This document shows, piece by piece, positions 51,133 to 62,464 of a stretch of DNA of 64,000 nucleotides. The notes under the pieces are model-generated. The model was not told where the DNA came from and did no database searches. It saw nothing but the letters and a program-made list of their open reading frames with translations. A program made the translations under genes and the position numbers. Source of the DNA: Taxawa tesnikishii (nom. ined.) (taxonomy: Eukaryota > Ascomycota > Dothideomycetes > Dothideales). Location: positions 248,001 through 312,000 of the forward strand of contig JAPDRO010000028.1 in assembly GCA_030247885.1 (NCBI GenBank), read 5' to 3'. Numbering within the stretch: position 1 is the stretch's first letter; each line of letters starts with the position of its first letter.

Positions 51133-54100
51133 ATGATGGACACGTTCCGCGTGCGGCTCAATTGCTTGGATCACTATCAAGCTAATCCCACCGACCTCGA
51201 TCCACCGATATGGGGGAGCACTCTACGTCCGTCACAGAAGAACGCGCCTCAGGTCCCTGTGATACGGGTGTTTGGCGCAACAGAAACTGGACAGAAAGTC
51301 TGCGCCCATGTCCATGGCGCCTTTCCGTACCTTTACGTGGAGTACGAGGGCAGTCTCGCGGGAGATGATGGTGAGTGGAGCCAGCACGCCCACCTGATAA
51401 GTTACTAATTCCCCTCTTCAGTCACCACTTACATCAACACTCTCCGCCTCTCTATCGATCATGCCCTCGCTGTTTCGTACCGTCGCAACAACTACGATGG
51501 CCGCGCCGTTTTCGTGGCTCACATCAGCCTCACCAAAGGCGTGCCTTATTTCGGATACAATGTTGGTTACAAATACTTCCTTAAGATATATCTACTGAAC
51601 CCATTGCACATGACGCGTTTGGCGGATCTTCTGTACCAAGGAGCAATCATGCGACGCATCTTTCAGCCCTATGAAAGCCATCTGCAATATCTTCTACAAT
51701 GGATGTGCGACTACAACTTATACGGTTGCGCGTACATTGAAACCAACAAGCCTCGGTTCCGCAGTCCTGTTCCGGAGTATCTGGATCTGAACAGCTCGGT
51801 TCACAAATGGCACGATCTCTCTGTTCCCGAGTCGCAAGTCTTGGACCCGGACCACTTCCCTCGCCAAAGCCATTGCAGCATAGAGGTGGATATCTGTGTG
51901 CAAGATATCCTCAACCGGTTGGAGGTGCAAGAAAGACCGCTTCACCATGACTTCATTGAGCGCTTCAATCATTTGGCTCCGGACGAGAAGCTAGTGAACT
52001 CCATGGCCGGGTTATGGAAGGACGAGACTAGGCGGAGAAAGATGCGTATGGGTACCACGGATCCCAGCAGCAGTCCCTTTCCGCCCGAAGTTCTTGTTAG
52101 CATGTCTGCAGATCCTAGGAATACAGACAAGGGCGGATGGATTCATGAGGACGAATACAGACAGCTAGTGGAACAGCTCGCAAAAGAGGAGCAAGAGAAA
52201 GTTGATGGCAAAGGCGCCAATTTTGACACCTTTGTCAACCCGCGACCAGAGGAACATCGCATTCGGACGACCCTCGAGAGCGTGGAAGACCTTTTCCCCG
52301 AGACCTTGCAGAAGCTGACTGCGCAGCCTGATACGCTGGGCGATTCTTTCTGTGACGGTGCTGAGGAGGATGGCCTTCTGGTCGATGAGTCCAGCATCCT
52401 GCAACTCAAATCTGATGATTTGCCATATGAGTCGGACGAAGAAACTGCTAGAGAGATTGCTTTGACGCAGAAGCAAAAAAGCAAGAGGACGCTTCCGATC
52501 GAGCAAACATGCTGAATGAAGACATGGGTGCAGATCAGGATGAGGTATGCCCGGATGGAGCTGAGTACGCACAACAACCTGTCGACCCCAAGGACCCGGT
52601 GGATCCAATGGTTGGTCCCAGTGATTTGCCCGAGCAGGTCTCTGTAAAAGGAAACGTGAGCATACCGCAGCAAACGACAGATAAGTTTAGTAGTCGTGCA
52701 GGTCTCAAGCGCAGTCTGGACAATGGAGAAGAGCCCATCAAGAGAAGGCGAATTGAGGATGAGGAGCATCCATCCAATGACCAGATCCTGGAGGAAGAAC
52801 GACCCCGCTCACGGCATGTGGGATTCAAGTTGCGGGATCTGACGAAAGGTCCAAATATCTTGTCAAATCTCAACAAAGCAGAGGACCTACATCACACCCT
52901 TGCCGGCGTGCCTGCCTCTGGTCAAGCGGACAGTCCCTCTCAGGGCTCACAGAAAGCGCGTGCTAAGGACATTCGCTTCTTTGGCTCAATCGTTAAGAAC
53001 CCGCATGACCCTGACACGATCTTGAGGCTCAGTCAAAGAAGTGATCTACCCGGCAGCCAGAAGATTGTCAAGACACCGTCCAAAGCTTCCTCGTCTGAGC
53101 AATCTTTTGGAACGCCCAGAACTCCATGGAGCATTGCCAAATCAATCTCTGCGATCACTCCAGGCAGAAGTGTGCCTACATCGCCGGCCGCCTTAACGCG
53201 CGCTTCTAACCTACCACAGACGTTCGACCTCAAATCAAGGAAGAACACCTTCATCTTTGGACAAATGCCCCCTACAAGTGAGGAGGTTGAGCTGACAATG
53301 ACTGATGAAGGCGTGCCGCCGGTCATCTACCAAGACGCCTTCTATAGCGAAGAATGGGACGTTCCAGTACGGCCCAGGGAGTACGGCGGGCAAGAATTCA
53401 AACTTGGAAGCAACACCGTACCATACCTGCCTGCTTTTGATCCCACGGGGGTCTTTGGCAAGCCGAGGAACGAAGACTCCGCTGGTGCTTGACAAGGCAA
53501 AAGAGGACTTAGCTCACTCGAGACGCCGCCGGAAGTGCGGGCTACGGTGCTGGGAAATCGGGGCTCGGCCACCTTCCTGGGATGACGTTGAGTTATGGAC
53601 CAGACATGCAGATGAGCTGGATGTCGAGTCCGACTCCGGAGAGGTTGATGTGCCGCTCAGCCGACTACAGCGAAGAAAGGGACAAGGTACCGAGCTATCG
53701 CAAATTGAAGGACCTACACAGAAGAACAAGCACGGATTCAAGTATTCCCAACAGCAGAAATCTACTAGTGTACAACATGAGACGCAGTACATGTCGACTA
53801 TGAGTCTGGAAATCCACGTCAACTCTCGAGGTGACCTTGCACCGGATCCGGAACAGGATGAAATTTCCTGCATCTTCTGGTGCTTGCAATCAGATGACGA
53901 AGAGTTTGTGAGCGATGGGCCGGATGACGGTTTGCGACTGGGCGTGCTGGCATTGTCCCCGGATGGTAGCTTGGCGCGGAAGATCTCGAAGCAGCTCAAA
54001 GTAAGGGTAGAGGAGGAGGACAACGAGCTGGACCTAATTAACCGCATGGTTGACGTTGTGCGCTCTTACGACCCGGACATACTCACCGGCTACGAAGTGC

Positions 54101-56350
54101 ACAATTCTTCATGGGGCTACCTCATGGAGCGGGCTCGGTTGAAGTACGAGTTCAACCTTGCAGACGAGTTTTCTCGGGTGAAGTCACAGTCTCATGGCAG
54201 GTTCGGGAAAGACGCGGACCGTTGGGGGTTTACCAACACCTCCACAATCCGTATTACGGGCAGACACATGATCAACATCTGGCGCGCAATGCGTGGAGAG
54301 CTCAACCTGTTGCAGTACACGATGGAGAACGTAGTGTTCCATCTCTTGCACAGAAGAACTCCTCATCATTCGTACGCTGATTTGACCGTCTGGTACAAGA
54401 GTTCTCGACCGAGAGATTTAGCCAAGGTGCTCGACTACTTCATCACTCGTGTGCGGCTTGACATCGATATACTGGATGCCAACGAGCTCATACCACGCAC
54501 GTCTGAGCAAGCGCGCCTCCTGGGCGTGGACTTCTTCAGTGTCTTCAGCCGTGGGTCACAGTTCAAGGTTGAATCACTCATGTTCCGCATCGCCAAACCT
54601 GAGTCCTTCGTCCTCGTGTCACCAAGCAGGAAACAGGTAGGGCAACAGAATGCACTTGAGTGCCTGCCCCTGGTCATGGAGCCCCAAAGCGCCTTCTACA
54701 ACAGCCCCTCCTGGTGCTGGATTTCCAAAGCTTGTATCCCAGCGTGATGATAGCGTACAATTACTGCTATTCGACCTGCCTTGGCCGTATCGTGTCCTGG
54801 CGCGGGCAGAACAAGCTTGGGTTCACGGACTTCAAGCGCGATCCCGGCTTGTTGGGATTGGTCAAGGACAAACTGAACATTGCACCTAACGGCATGATGT
54901 ACGTCAAGCCTGAGATGCGCAAGTCGCTGCTGGCAAAGATGTTAGGCGAGATTCTCGAGACGCGTGTGATGGTGAAATCCGGGATGAAGGTCGACAAGGA
55001 CGACAGGACGTTGCAACAACTACTGAATAACCGACAACTCGCCCTCAAGCTCATCGCGAACGTCACATACGGCTACACGTCCGCCTCCTTCTCCGGCCGC
55101 ATGCCGTGTTCTGAGATTGCCGACTCCATCGTCCAAACGGGACGCGAAACGCTCGAAAAGGCTATTGCACTGATACATTCCGTAACACGCTGGGGCGCCG
55201 AAGTCGTGTATGGCGACACCGACTCCCTCTTCGTATACCTGCCAGGTCGCAGCCGCGCCGAAGCCTTTGTCATCGGCAACGAGATCGCCGCCGCCGTTAC
55301 CGAAACCAACCCGCGCCCTATAAAGCTCAAGTTCGAAAAAGTGTATCACCCATGCGTCCTCTTAGCCAAGAAGCGCTATGTGGGCTTCAGGTACGAACAC
55401 CCCAACCAGACCGAGCCCGATTTTGATGCGAAGGGTATTGAGACAGTGCGAAGAGACGGTACGCCCGCGGAGCAGAAGATCGAGGAGAAGGCGCTCAAGA
55501 TGCTGTTCCGAACCGCGGATCTGAGCCAGATAAAACAGTACTTTCAATCCCAATGCACCAAAATCATGAGTGGCCGCATCAGTATACAAGACTTCTGCTT
55601 CGCCAAAGAAGTCAAGCTGGGCACATACTCCGAACGTGGTCCGCCACCGCCCGGCGCGCTGATCGCCACCAAACGCATGCTGCGCGACCCGCGCCAGGAG
55701 CCACAGTACGGCGAGCGGGTGCCGTACGTTGTGATCGCCGGCGGTCCCGGAGCGCGGTTGTTCGAACGCTGTGTAGAACCCGAAAGATTGCTTTATGACG
55801 AGGAGAGCGAGCTGGATGCGGAATACTACATTACAAAGAATCTGATCCCACCGCTCGAGAGGATTTTCAATCTCGTGGGCGCAAATGTCAGGGGCTGGTA
55901 TGATGAGATGCCCAAGGTTCAACGCGTGCGTGCACTTGGTGGGAGAAGGGAAGGTGAGGGCAAAGGGAAGAAGACGATGGAGGCGTACATGGCGGCATCC
56001 ATCTGCCTCGTCTGCAGGGCTAAACTATCATCCCCGCATCTCTCACTGCAGCTAGGTTGGAACCGCTTCTGCCGCTCTGTGCCCGCTGCAGCGCCAACCC
56101 TCAGCGAAGCCTGATGACGCTGAGGGCGAGGCTGCAGAGAGCGGAAAGAAAGAAGGCGCATCTGGATGCTGTGTGTCGAAGCTGCTCGAACCTGGCTTGG
56201 GATGAGGAGGTGAAGTGCGATAGCAGAGACTGTCCCGTCTTTTACAGCCGGGTTAAGGCGGGTACGAAGTTGGGAAATGTGAGAGCGGGAGTGGAGGGTG
56301 TTGTCGAGGCATTGGAGAAGAGAGAAGAGAGCAGGTTGTTGGAGTGGTAA
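51133..56350 (+). CDS. REV3: DNA polymerase zeta catalytic subunit
   Basis: Family B polymerase for error-prone translesion synthesis. Exon 1 51133-51370, exon 2 51422-56350, about 1722 residues. The N-terminal domain has AHVHGAFPYLYVEYEG and RAVFVAHISLTKGVPYFGYN; a long disordered stretch follows, with YSEEWDVPVRPREYGGQEFK before the exonuclease-like region (LEIHVNSRGDL, DILTGYEVHNSSWGYL). Polymerase motifs: LVLDFQSLYPSVMIAYNY (A), KLIANVTYGYTSASFSGRMP (B), YGDTDSLFV (C, near 1340). The end holds two Cys clusters, CLVC..CARC and CRSC..CDSRDC, the latter being the Fe-S site for REV7/POL31-type partners. The frame changes near 52505, 53475, 54705 and 56050; three are one-base shortfalls, the second is of the other direction. 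All motifs lie in order, so I read an intact gene with base errors. Confidence 0.92.
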
Positions 56351-57079
56351 AGGTTGGACGCAGGCTGAAGTGGGTGGGATCACGAGTGCTGGGGATCGTA
56401 TCGAATCCAATGCAGAGCGTCTTCCTCGTGTCGGGTCTGATGGGAGTGGTTGGTATGTGACTGGTCGCACCATCCACCGCTCGAACCAGGCAGGTACGTT
56501 AGTGATTTAGAGAACGCTACTCCCACGAGTTCCGGCAACGCACCGCTTCTCTCTTCGGGTTTGCAAGTTGTTACAACGCAAAGGGTTCCCAAAACAGGAG
56601 CGAACGTGACATTCGACGTTACAGAAGATTCACAGCAGTCAGAAGCCTGAGCGGTAACGGTATTCAACGACAGACTGTCACGCAGGATAGGCCCGCTTTG
56701 CTAGAAGTTGGATGGAGTGAATCAGGCTCTCGTGAACGAGGTGCTCCACGGACACACCGCTAACGGAATCCTTGACAGAGATGGTGAACGGAGTGTTGTA
56801 GTGCTTCAAGGGAAGATCGATAATGTGGTAGTACCGAGTGCCCGTTGCGTAGGTATACATCGTCGTCGAGATGTTTCAAGCTCTCTTCTGTCTTCCCCGG
56901 AGGCATTTGTGATGACACGGTCGTCTAGTTTGCCCACGATAGGATGATCTAGATGAACTAATAGGCTTCGGAAACCCCACTCTATATCTGTTTTTGCACA
57001 TTGGAGTGATGGAATTCCTTTTGTGAGCGCGTCCAACCCGCTTTTCCGTAACCTAGCGGTAGCTGTACAACGCCACGTG

Positions 57080-57645
57080 ATGGAGCATGTGATCTAAGGA
57101 TGACGACTGGCCGTAGTCGCAGTAGTTGCTCTGATACCCTACAACATGAATCCTGATTTAATTTTCATTTATGTGTTGAGTTCTACCTGTGGACGAATGG
57201 ATTTTGCAACTAGAATACTGGTAGATGCACTGCGACCAGTGGAAAGGGTATCGTTCATGGTTGCGCCTAGACTCAATCGCCTAGTGTTTGAAAAGAATGC
57301 TTAGGATCATTCGGAAATCTTGATTGCTGGGCGGACTTAGCCGAGCACTAGGCCGCCAAGGAGCGTTCAAACGTAAAGGACCGTCCTACCTTAGGACCTC
57401 GATCACCGAGCCCGCCCTCTATATCAAAGGGCTACAAGTAGACTAATTGTTTAAGATATAAGATACTAATTACAGGTACAGAGAGAACTGTCTGACAGGG
57501 GTCGCCAAGAGCCCTGACCCCTCTAGAGTTAGTGTTGCCGCTACCATAGTCCTCATCCATGCTACTCTATACCTTGGACTGGCGGTTCCATCTTCAATAT
57601 CGGCCTAATGTGGGTAGACAGTAGTAAAGAAGGAAATCCAGCCAT
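57080..57645. other. Lower-GC segment, possible transposon remnant
   Basis: Richer in A/T than its neighbours, with many stops in all frames and a clear inverted repeat. It may be a decayed mobile element or solo terminal repeat, but no family can be named and no target duplication was found. Confidence 0.25.
57497..57522. repeat. Perfect 7-base inverted repeat (hairpin)
   Basis: AGGGGTC at 57497-57503 pairs with GACCCCT at 57516-57522 across a 12-base loop. Confidence 0.8.
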
Positions 57646-58136
57646 TAGGTTGAAAGTGATTCTTGGAGCATATGGAGGAGACTGTCATCTTCAATAGACA
57701 GCCTGGTACTAGCCGGAGCGAGGCGTTCCCGCATGCTCATGGTTTCTCCATGCAATTCCGCTGCACGCCGAGTCTTGGCACTTGCATTCCAATTCTCAAG
57801 CATGGTCGCGACGGCACCTTGTGCGCCAATGTCAACAAGCTCTACAGGGACGACGTCGCGACATCGCATAGTGGAAGAAGAGGCGCTTTGGAGTGCCATC
57901 TCCAGAAAAAGTTTGAAGCTAGGTTGTTCTATCGAATCGTGGCTTTCCTCTTTCGACCCGAGCATGAGATCCTCCAGGTGGTTGAAGGCTCGAAACAGTC
58001 GGCAGGGCGGCACTAGTGGGTGTTGAGAGTGCTGCTGTTCCAGTTGGGCATTACACGAAGGGAACGTCTGTTCTCGGAATGATGAAAGCCAGGTACTATC
58101 CAAGAGGAACTGAACTGTAGGGGGGACGAGGTGCAC
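57645..58136 (-). CDS. Possible small hypothetical protein
   Basis: Open frame of 163 codons from 58136 (MHLVPPTVQFLLDSTW). I recognise no family. The middle is helical and charged (FRAFNHLEDLMLGSKEESHD) and composition is plausible for a protein, but an open frame of 117 codons lies on the other strand over the same bases, so this may be chance. No signal peptide or membrane segment. The true start may be downstream if the CCCCCTACAG at about 58117-58126 is a splice acceptor. Confidence 0.25.
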   Translation of the reverse strand: MHLVPPTVQFLLDSTWLSSFREQTFPSCNAQLEQQHSQHPLVPPCRLFRAFNHLEDLMLGSKEESHDSIEQPSFKLFLEMALQSASSSTMRCRDVVPVELVDIGAQGAVATMLENWNASAKTRRAAELHGETMSMRERLAPASTRLSIEDDSLLHMLQESLST

Positions 58137-58204
58137 CTTACCTTAGTCAGTCACCTTCCTACTCTTCCCTTGGCAGTCCTCCCTTCCTCCCTTGATCCCT
58201 TCCC

Positions 58205-58225
58205 GTGCCCGGTGCCCGGTGCCCG
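58205..58225 (+). repeat. GTGCCCG triplicate
   Basis: Three head-to-tail copies of a 7-base unit GTGCCCG at 58205-58225, upstream of SFC1. Confidence 0.75.
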
Positions 58226-58894
58226 GCGCCCCCGGCCATCCCCCACAAAGATTGGCATAGCCGAGGTTCCCCACAAGAAAAGTGAACGCAGACGCTGCGT
58301 CACACCCGTCAGAAATTCACGTGAAGCGGACAGCATCAGCATCAGCATCAGTTTTTGTTAAGGCCATCTCGGTTCTCCCTCGTCGAAGCTCGGCATCTCT
58401 GATACGCGTGTTGACATGCTCACCCATTCGGCTAGGCCCACGCTCCAGGGACAGCTGCCGGCATTGACCTCAGCTAGACTCGGCCATGATCCACGACGTC
58501 CGCAACGACCCGAGGTGTTTTCTCCATTGCTCCATTCGTCCAGCTCCATACTATGACATGGCCCAGGACCTAGGCATAACCGTTGGCCCATGGCCATTCT
58601 AGCCTTGGCCCTTGGTATTACTATTTGACAACGCAAGTAGGCTTTCCAATCACTCTTCTGAACCCTGTTCCTCTACTTCTATCTTCCTTCCTGTATAAAC
58701 TCGCCCAAGTGTGCACACTACTGAGCCCCTCTCGTACTGTATTGCATACCACTGTCCCCCATAACATCTTCTGGCTTGCTCGTGAGGAGACAAGAGAAGG
58801 AAAGCTTCTGGGGTTGCCATTCGAAGCGCATTGCAAGTGTTCCAGCAGCAGCGCACACCAGGCGGCACCCTCGTAGTCACCAGTTTCACGCGCC

Positions 58895-59979
58895 ATGTCC
58901 GCTAAATCAACACAAGGCCCGGGCGGGAAACGTCCTGCTTCCGCGGCCACAAACCTCATAGGTCCGTAGCGTCCTCCCCCATTGCCCTTCCCTACGTTGA
59001 CGCGGGCCCTCTGCAGCTGGAGGAGGCGCTGGTATGATGGAAGCATTAGCATGCCATCCCCTAGACACGATCAAAGTCCGCATGCAGCTCTCACGGCGTG
59101 CACGAGCACCGGGTGTACGTCTTCTCACCTTCTTTCTCCACTCACGGCCGCACAACTAACACCTTTCTCCTAGGCCAAACGCCGCGGCTTCATCCGCACC
59201 GGCGTCGAAATTGTAAAACGCGAAACCCCCTCGGTCTCTACAAAGGTCTAGGCGCTGTCCTGACAGGCATCATCCCCAAAATGGCCATCCGCTTCACGTC
59301 ATACGAGTGGTACAAGCAACTTTTAGCCGGCGAATCCGGGAAGGTTAGCTCAAAAGCTACGTTCACGGCTGGTCTCGCAGCGGGTGTAACAGAAGCCGTA
59401 GCGGTGGTGACACCAATGGAGGTCGTCAAGATCCGTCTGCAGGCGCAACACCACAGCATGGCGGACCCATTGGACGTGCCCAAGTACCGAAACGCGGCAC
59501 ACGCGCTCTACACGGTTGTGAAAGAGGAGGGCGTCGGCGCACTATACCGTGGTGTGTCCTTGACCGCGTTGCGACAGGGCAGCAACCAAGCCGTCAACTT
59601 TACCGCCTACACCGAACTCAAGGCCTGGCTGCAATCGCGACAGGTCGACCCCAGCGCAGCGTTGCCGGGATGGCAGACTGCAACGATCGGGCTGGTAAGC
59701 GGCGCTATGGGACCGTTGAGTAACGCGCCCATTGATACAATCAAGACGCGGTTGCAGAAGACGCCTGCGAGCCCGGGCGAGACGGCCATGGGAAGGATTG
59801 TGAACATTGGAAGTCAGATGTGGAAACAGGAAGGCGTGAGAGCGTTCTGGATGGGCATCACGCCGAGAATCATGAGAGTGGCACCCGGTCAGGCTGTCAC
59901 GTTCGCCGTGTATGAGTTCTTGAAGGACACACTGGAGCGCGGCAGGGATATGATGGACGGAGGACAGTACGAAGAGTGA
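58895..59979 (+). CDS. SFC1: Mitochondrial succinate-fumarate carrier
   Basis: Inner-membrane antiporter that brings succinate into mitochondria in exchange for fumarate, feeding gluconeogenesis on acetate or ethanol. Three exons: 58895-58961, 59017-59114 and 59174-59979; 323 residues after one correction. The carrier signature is repeated three times: HPLDTIKVRMQLSRRAR near 40, TPMEVVKIRLQAQHH near 145, and NAPIDTIKTRLQKTP near 245. GIIPKMAIRFTSYEWYKQLL and LRQGSNQAVNFTAYTELK are typical of SFC1. The donor was chosen at 59115 (GTACGT), which puts exon 3 at AKRRGFIRTG in phase. One C is missing from CCCCC at 59226-59230, restoring KRETPLGLYKGLG. Family certain; substrate inferred from resemblance. 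Confidence 0.9.
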
Positions 59980-60349
59980 TCCGGAGCGCTCAACTCAAAG
60001 CCAGCATCGCAGTGCTGATGTTGGTATCACGATTGGCATTAAGTCTGTAGGCGTTTCAGAAAGGTTGGATTCTAGGGCATCTATTCGGCGCTCACGAGCC
60101 TGTTCTGAAATGAGGACTTCGCATCTTGGGACAACCGCCAGACAGTCTATTTCATAAGCTTTCCCGCAAACGCCTTTTCCAACAGTTGGTCTCTTCGAAT
60201 CGTGAGACGTGCTGCTTTGCTCTATGCTCTATGCAAGGACATGATTTCACAGAGAGTAACCGCTCCCTAACCCAGATCGGATTCGTGTCTCAAGCTTCCC
60301 TTTCAGGATTACCCTCTAAAGTTATCCGAACTACTGCCCTATTCCTATC
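59980..60349. other. Convergent intergenic region SFC1 / twinfilin
   Basis: 370 bases of 3' sequence for both genes. No gene seen. Confidence 0.4.
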
Positions 60350-61499
60350 TCACCTCCTTCCCGGTCTTTTCGGTCTCGCAAACCCCTTACTCTCGACCTT
60401 CTTTTCTTCAAATTCAGCGCTGAGCATACTCTCCGAAAACTCGCTCGGCTCGCTCGCCTCCAACCTCTTCGCGAGCTGAAGCCCAGCCTCCGTTTCGGCG
60501 ATGTTGACGACACGCGCCCGGGACGCCGCGTATAGCATGCGCTCTTTGATCTTCGAGGATGAAGGACAGGTATAGATGAATACTACAGGCGCGGGATCGA
60601 CGCCTGGGTATTTGTAAAAGGTGTAGCGAGGCGCGGAGGACTCGATGGTGGAGCTGAGGTCGGCGGGTGAGATGTTCGTGTTGTGAGATGCAAGGTGAAG
60701 TGTCTCGGTGCTTGGGTCGATTTTCTGCGTCAATGTTAGCCATAAATTCTAGTCTTGCGTGGTGGTGACATCCTCTGTCCACCGTCCACCGTCCCGTCTA
60801 CCCATGCTTCGTGCTAGGAACCACTTACCACCTGCACACAGCCGCCCTCAGGCCCCTCACCCACGCTCCTAATGGCGTCTACCAACCCCTCCTCCAACCC
60901 CAACTCGATCCCCCACCACCGACTCTCTTCCTCCCACCCGTACCTCCACTCTCCGCCGCCTCAGCCTCCTTAACCCCCTCAAGCCCTCCTCCTCCTCCGT
61001 TAACGGCGCGGCGAGTTTCGTATGCTGCTCATGCCTCCTCCACCCCTCCTTCGTCAACTCCTCTTTCTCCGTACAGAAAATCGTCTCCCTAAACCTCTCG
61101 ACGCCCAACTCGCGCACCAGCGTGAGTCGAGTGGAAGCGAAGAGCATCTTCTGGCGCACGGGTGCGGAATTCGGCACGTAGGTTACCGCGACGAAGCCAT
61201 CGGGCGCGCCGTGTTCCTGCTTGAGGAGGATGTAGGCCGCTTCGTTGGGTTTGAGGAGGTTTTGGAGTTGGGAGAGGTCGTCGGTGAAAGAGGATGAGGT
61301 GGATGTGAGAGAGGAGCTGGGAACTAGGGACTCCCCGCTGATGCTGGCGAGGAGACCGCGGACGGAGGGCGAAGATACCAGGTCATTGAAGGCGGTGTGC
61401 AACTCTTGGGTTGCTGGAGATCGTACGTGTTAGTGTTCATTGCAAGCATAGAGCGGGTTGGAGGGGTGTGGGAGATGTACCGGAGATTCCTGACTGCAT
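60350..61499 (-). CDS. TWF1: Twinfilin, actin-monomer-binding protein
   Basis: Two ADF-homology domains that bind ADP-actin monomers and barbed ends. Three exons: 61499-61481 (19 bases, MQSGIS), 61413-60829 and 60724-60350; 326 residues after two corrections. First ADF-H: QELHTAFNDLVSSPSVRGLL, YVPNSAPVRQKMLFASTR, near residues 8-140. Linker rich in Glu/Gly. Second ADF-H: LVDAIRSVGEG, HNTNISPADL, RYTFYKYP and IYTCPSSSKIKERMLYAASR. The tail is KGFARPKRPGRR, basic as in other twinfilins. One base is missing in each of two G runs, near 60977-60981 and near 60896-60899, and both together restore phase through the linker. The start Met is in a tiny first exon. Confidence 0.9.
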
Positions 61500-62464
61500 G
61501 GTGGAAGTGTATACTTGATCGGATCTGTTTGTTTGGCAACGGTATGGATTGAAGCATTGGAAATCGGATATAGAGAAGTTAGGAGTGCCGGATGTTGATA
61601 GGAAGTGGGACGGGTGAATGACTTCACGATAGAATGAACAGGTGACGCGCGTGAACAGCGAACAGCAACCACCAAGTACGTGAGTACAACACCATGTAAA
61701 GCAATGTGTTCGTCACGGCCGCAGCGGAATTCCACTCATCATCGGAAACCCGCGTACAGGTTTGTTCCAATGCCAAAGACCTCGTTGTTGGCAAGGGATC
61801 AATCTTATTCATGTCCTTGAATCTCATACATATCTATACATCCCATTCCATCCGTGCGGTTGTAAATCAGTGCCCCAATGTTTCCCGTCTTTCTTTGCTC
61901 TGGGCGCCTGCAATGCCAAAAAGAAACCGTCTTCTCCCAAAAAAGTGCAATAGAATGAGACACATGTCCCATCACCTGGGTTGCCAATCGATCTTGCACC
62001 AGCTGTTTGAACCCCTATAACCCGACGAGTTTTCAACGAAGTACGCCTGCTCGAAGCCCTTTTCGTTAAGACAACACGTGAGAAACCGTCGACACGATGG
62101 TATCCTGCGAGAACAAATGCACCAAAGATTCCCTCTCTTTGCTCTATACTTTTCCGTCCCAATCTTCCTCGGTCATACAACTATCGACCTCACTAGCATG
62201 GCATGTTTCAGCCTTGCAGGTCGCCCTCCACGCTTCCCCTCACGATTCGGTTCCGTACGCTCCGTCTGTCATCGCCGCGCTAACCAGTCTTCTCTCTGCA
62301 TGCTGTTTCGCGCACATAGACGTTTGCTACCGCCTCACAGAGCTCGAATCTATTTCCGCATCCGGAATCGGGAATTGTGACTTTGCGAGAGGGTGCTGCA
62401 AGACATGGTGCTTTTCAGCAGGGGCGGAACAGGGTCATAGCAGACGGTCGGGTTTTATGGCAAG
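61500..62464. promoter_or_regulatory. Twinfilin upstream region and 3' side of the edge gene
   Basis: 965 bases. An open frame at 62097-62468 on the plus strand reaches into the neighbour and has no family motif. No gene called. Confidence 0.35.

Larger units (their letters stand above)
56351..58894. other. 2.5 kb poorly coding stretch between REV3 and SFC1
   Basis: Contains a lower-GC segment (about 57080-57645), a hairpin at 57497-57522, a possible small gene (57645-58136, minus), short GTGCCCG and AGCATC repeats around 58205-58350, and the SFC1 promoter at its right end. No conserved gene seen. Confidence 0.4.

Noticed and set aside
50776-51180. N-terminal extension of SLU7 to 51180
   Set aside because: No conserved residues before MPPPPRKP, and it would cover the REV3 start.
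51133-56350. REV3 as a decayed pseudogene because its frame changes four times
   Set aside because: All polymerase motifs and both Cys clusters are intact and in order, and the same kind of shift occurs in many essential neighbours.
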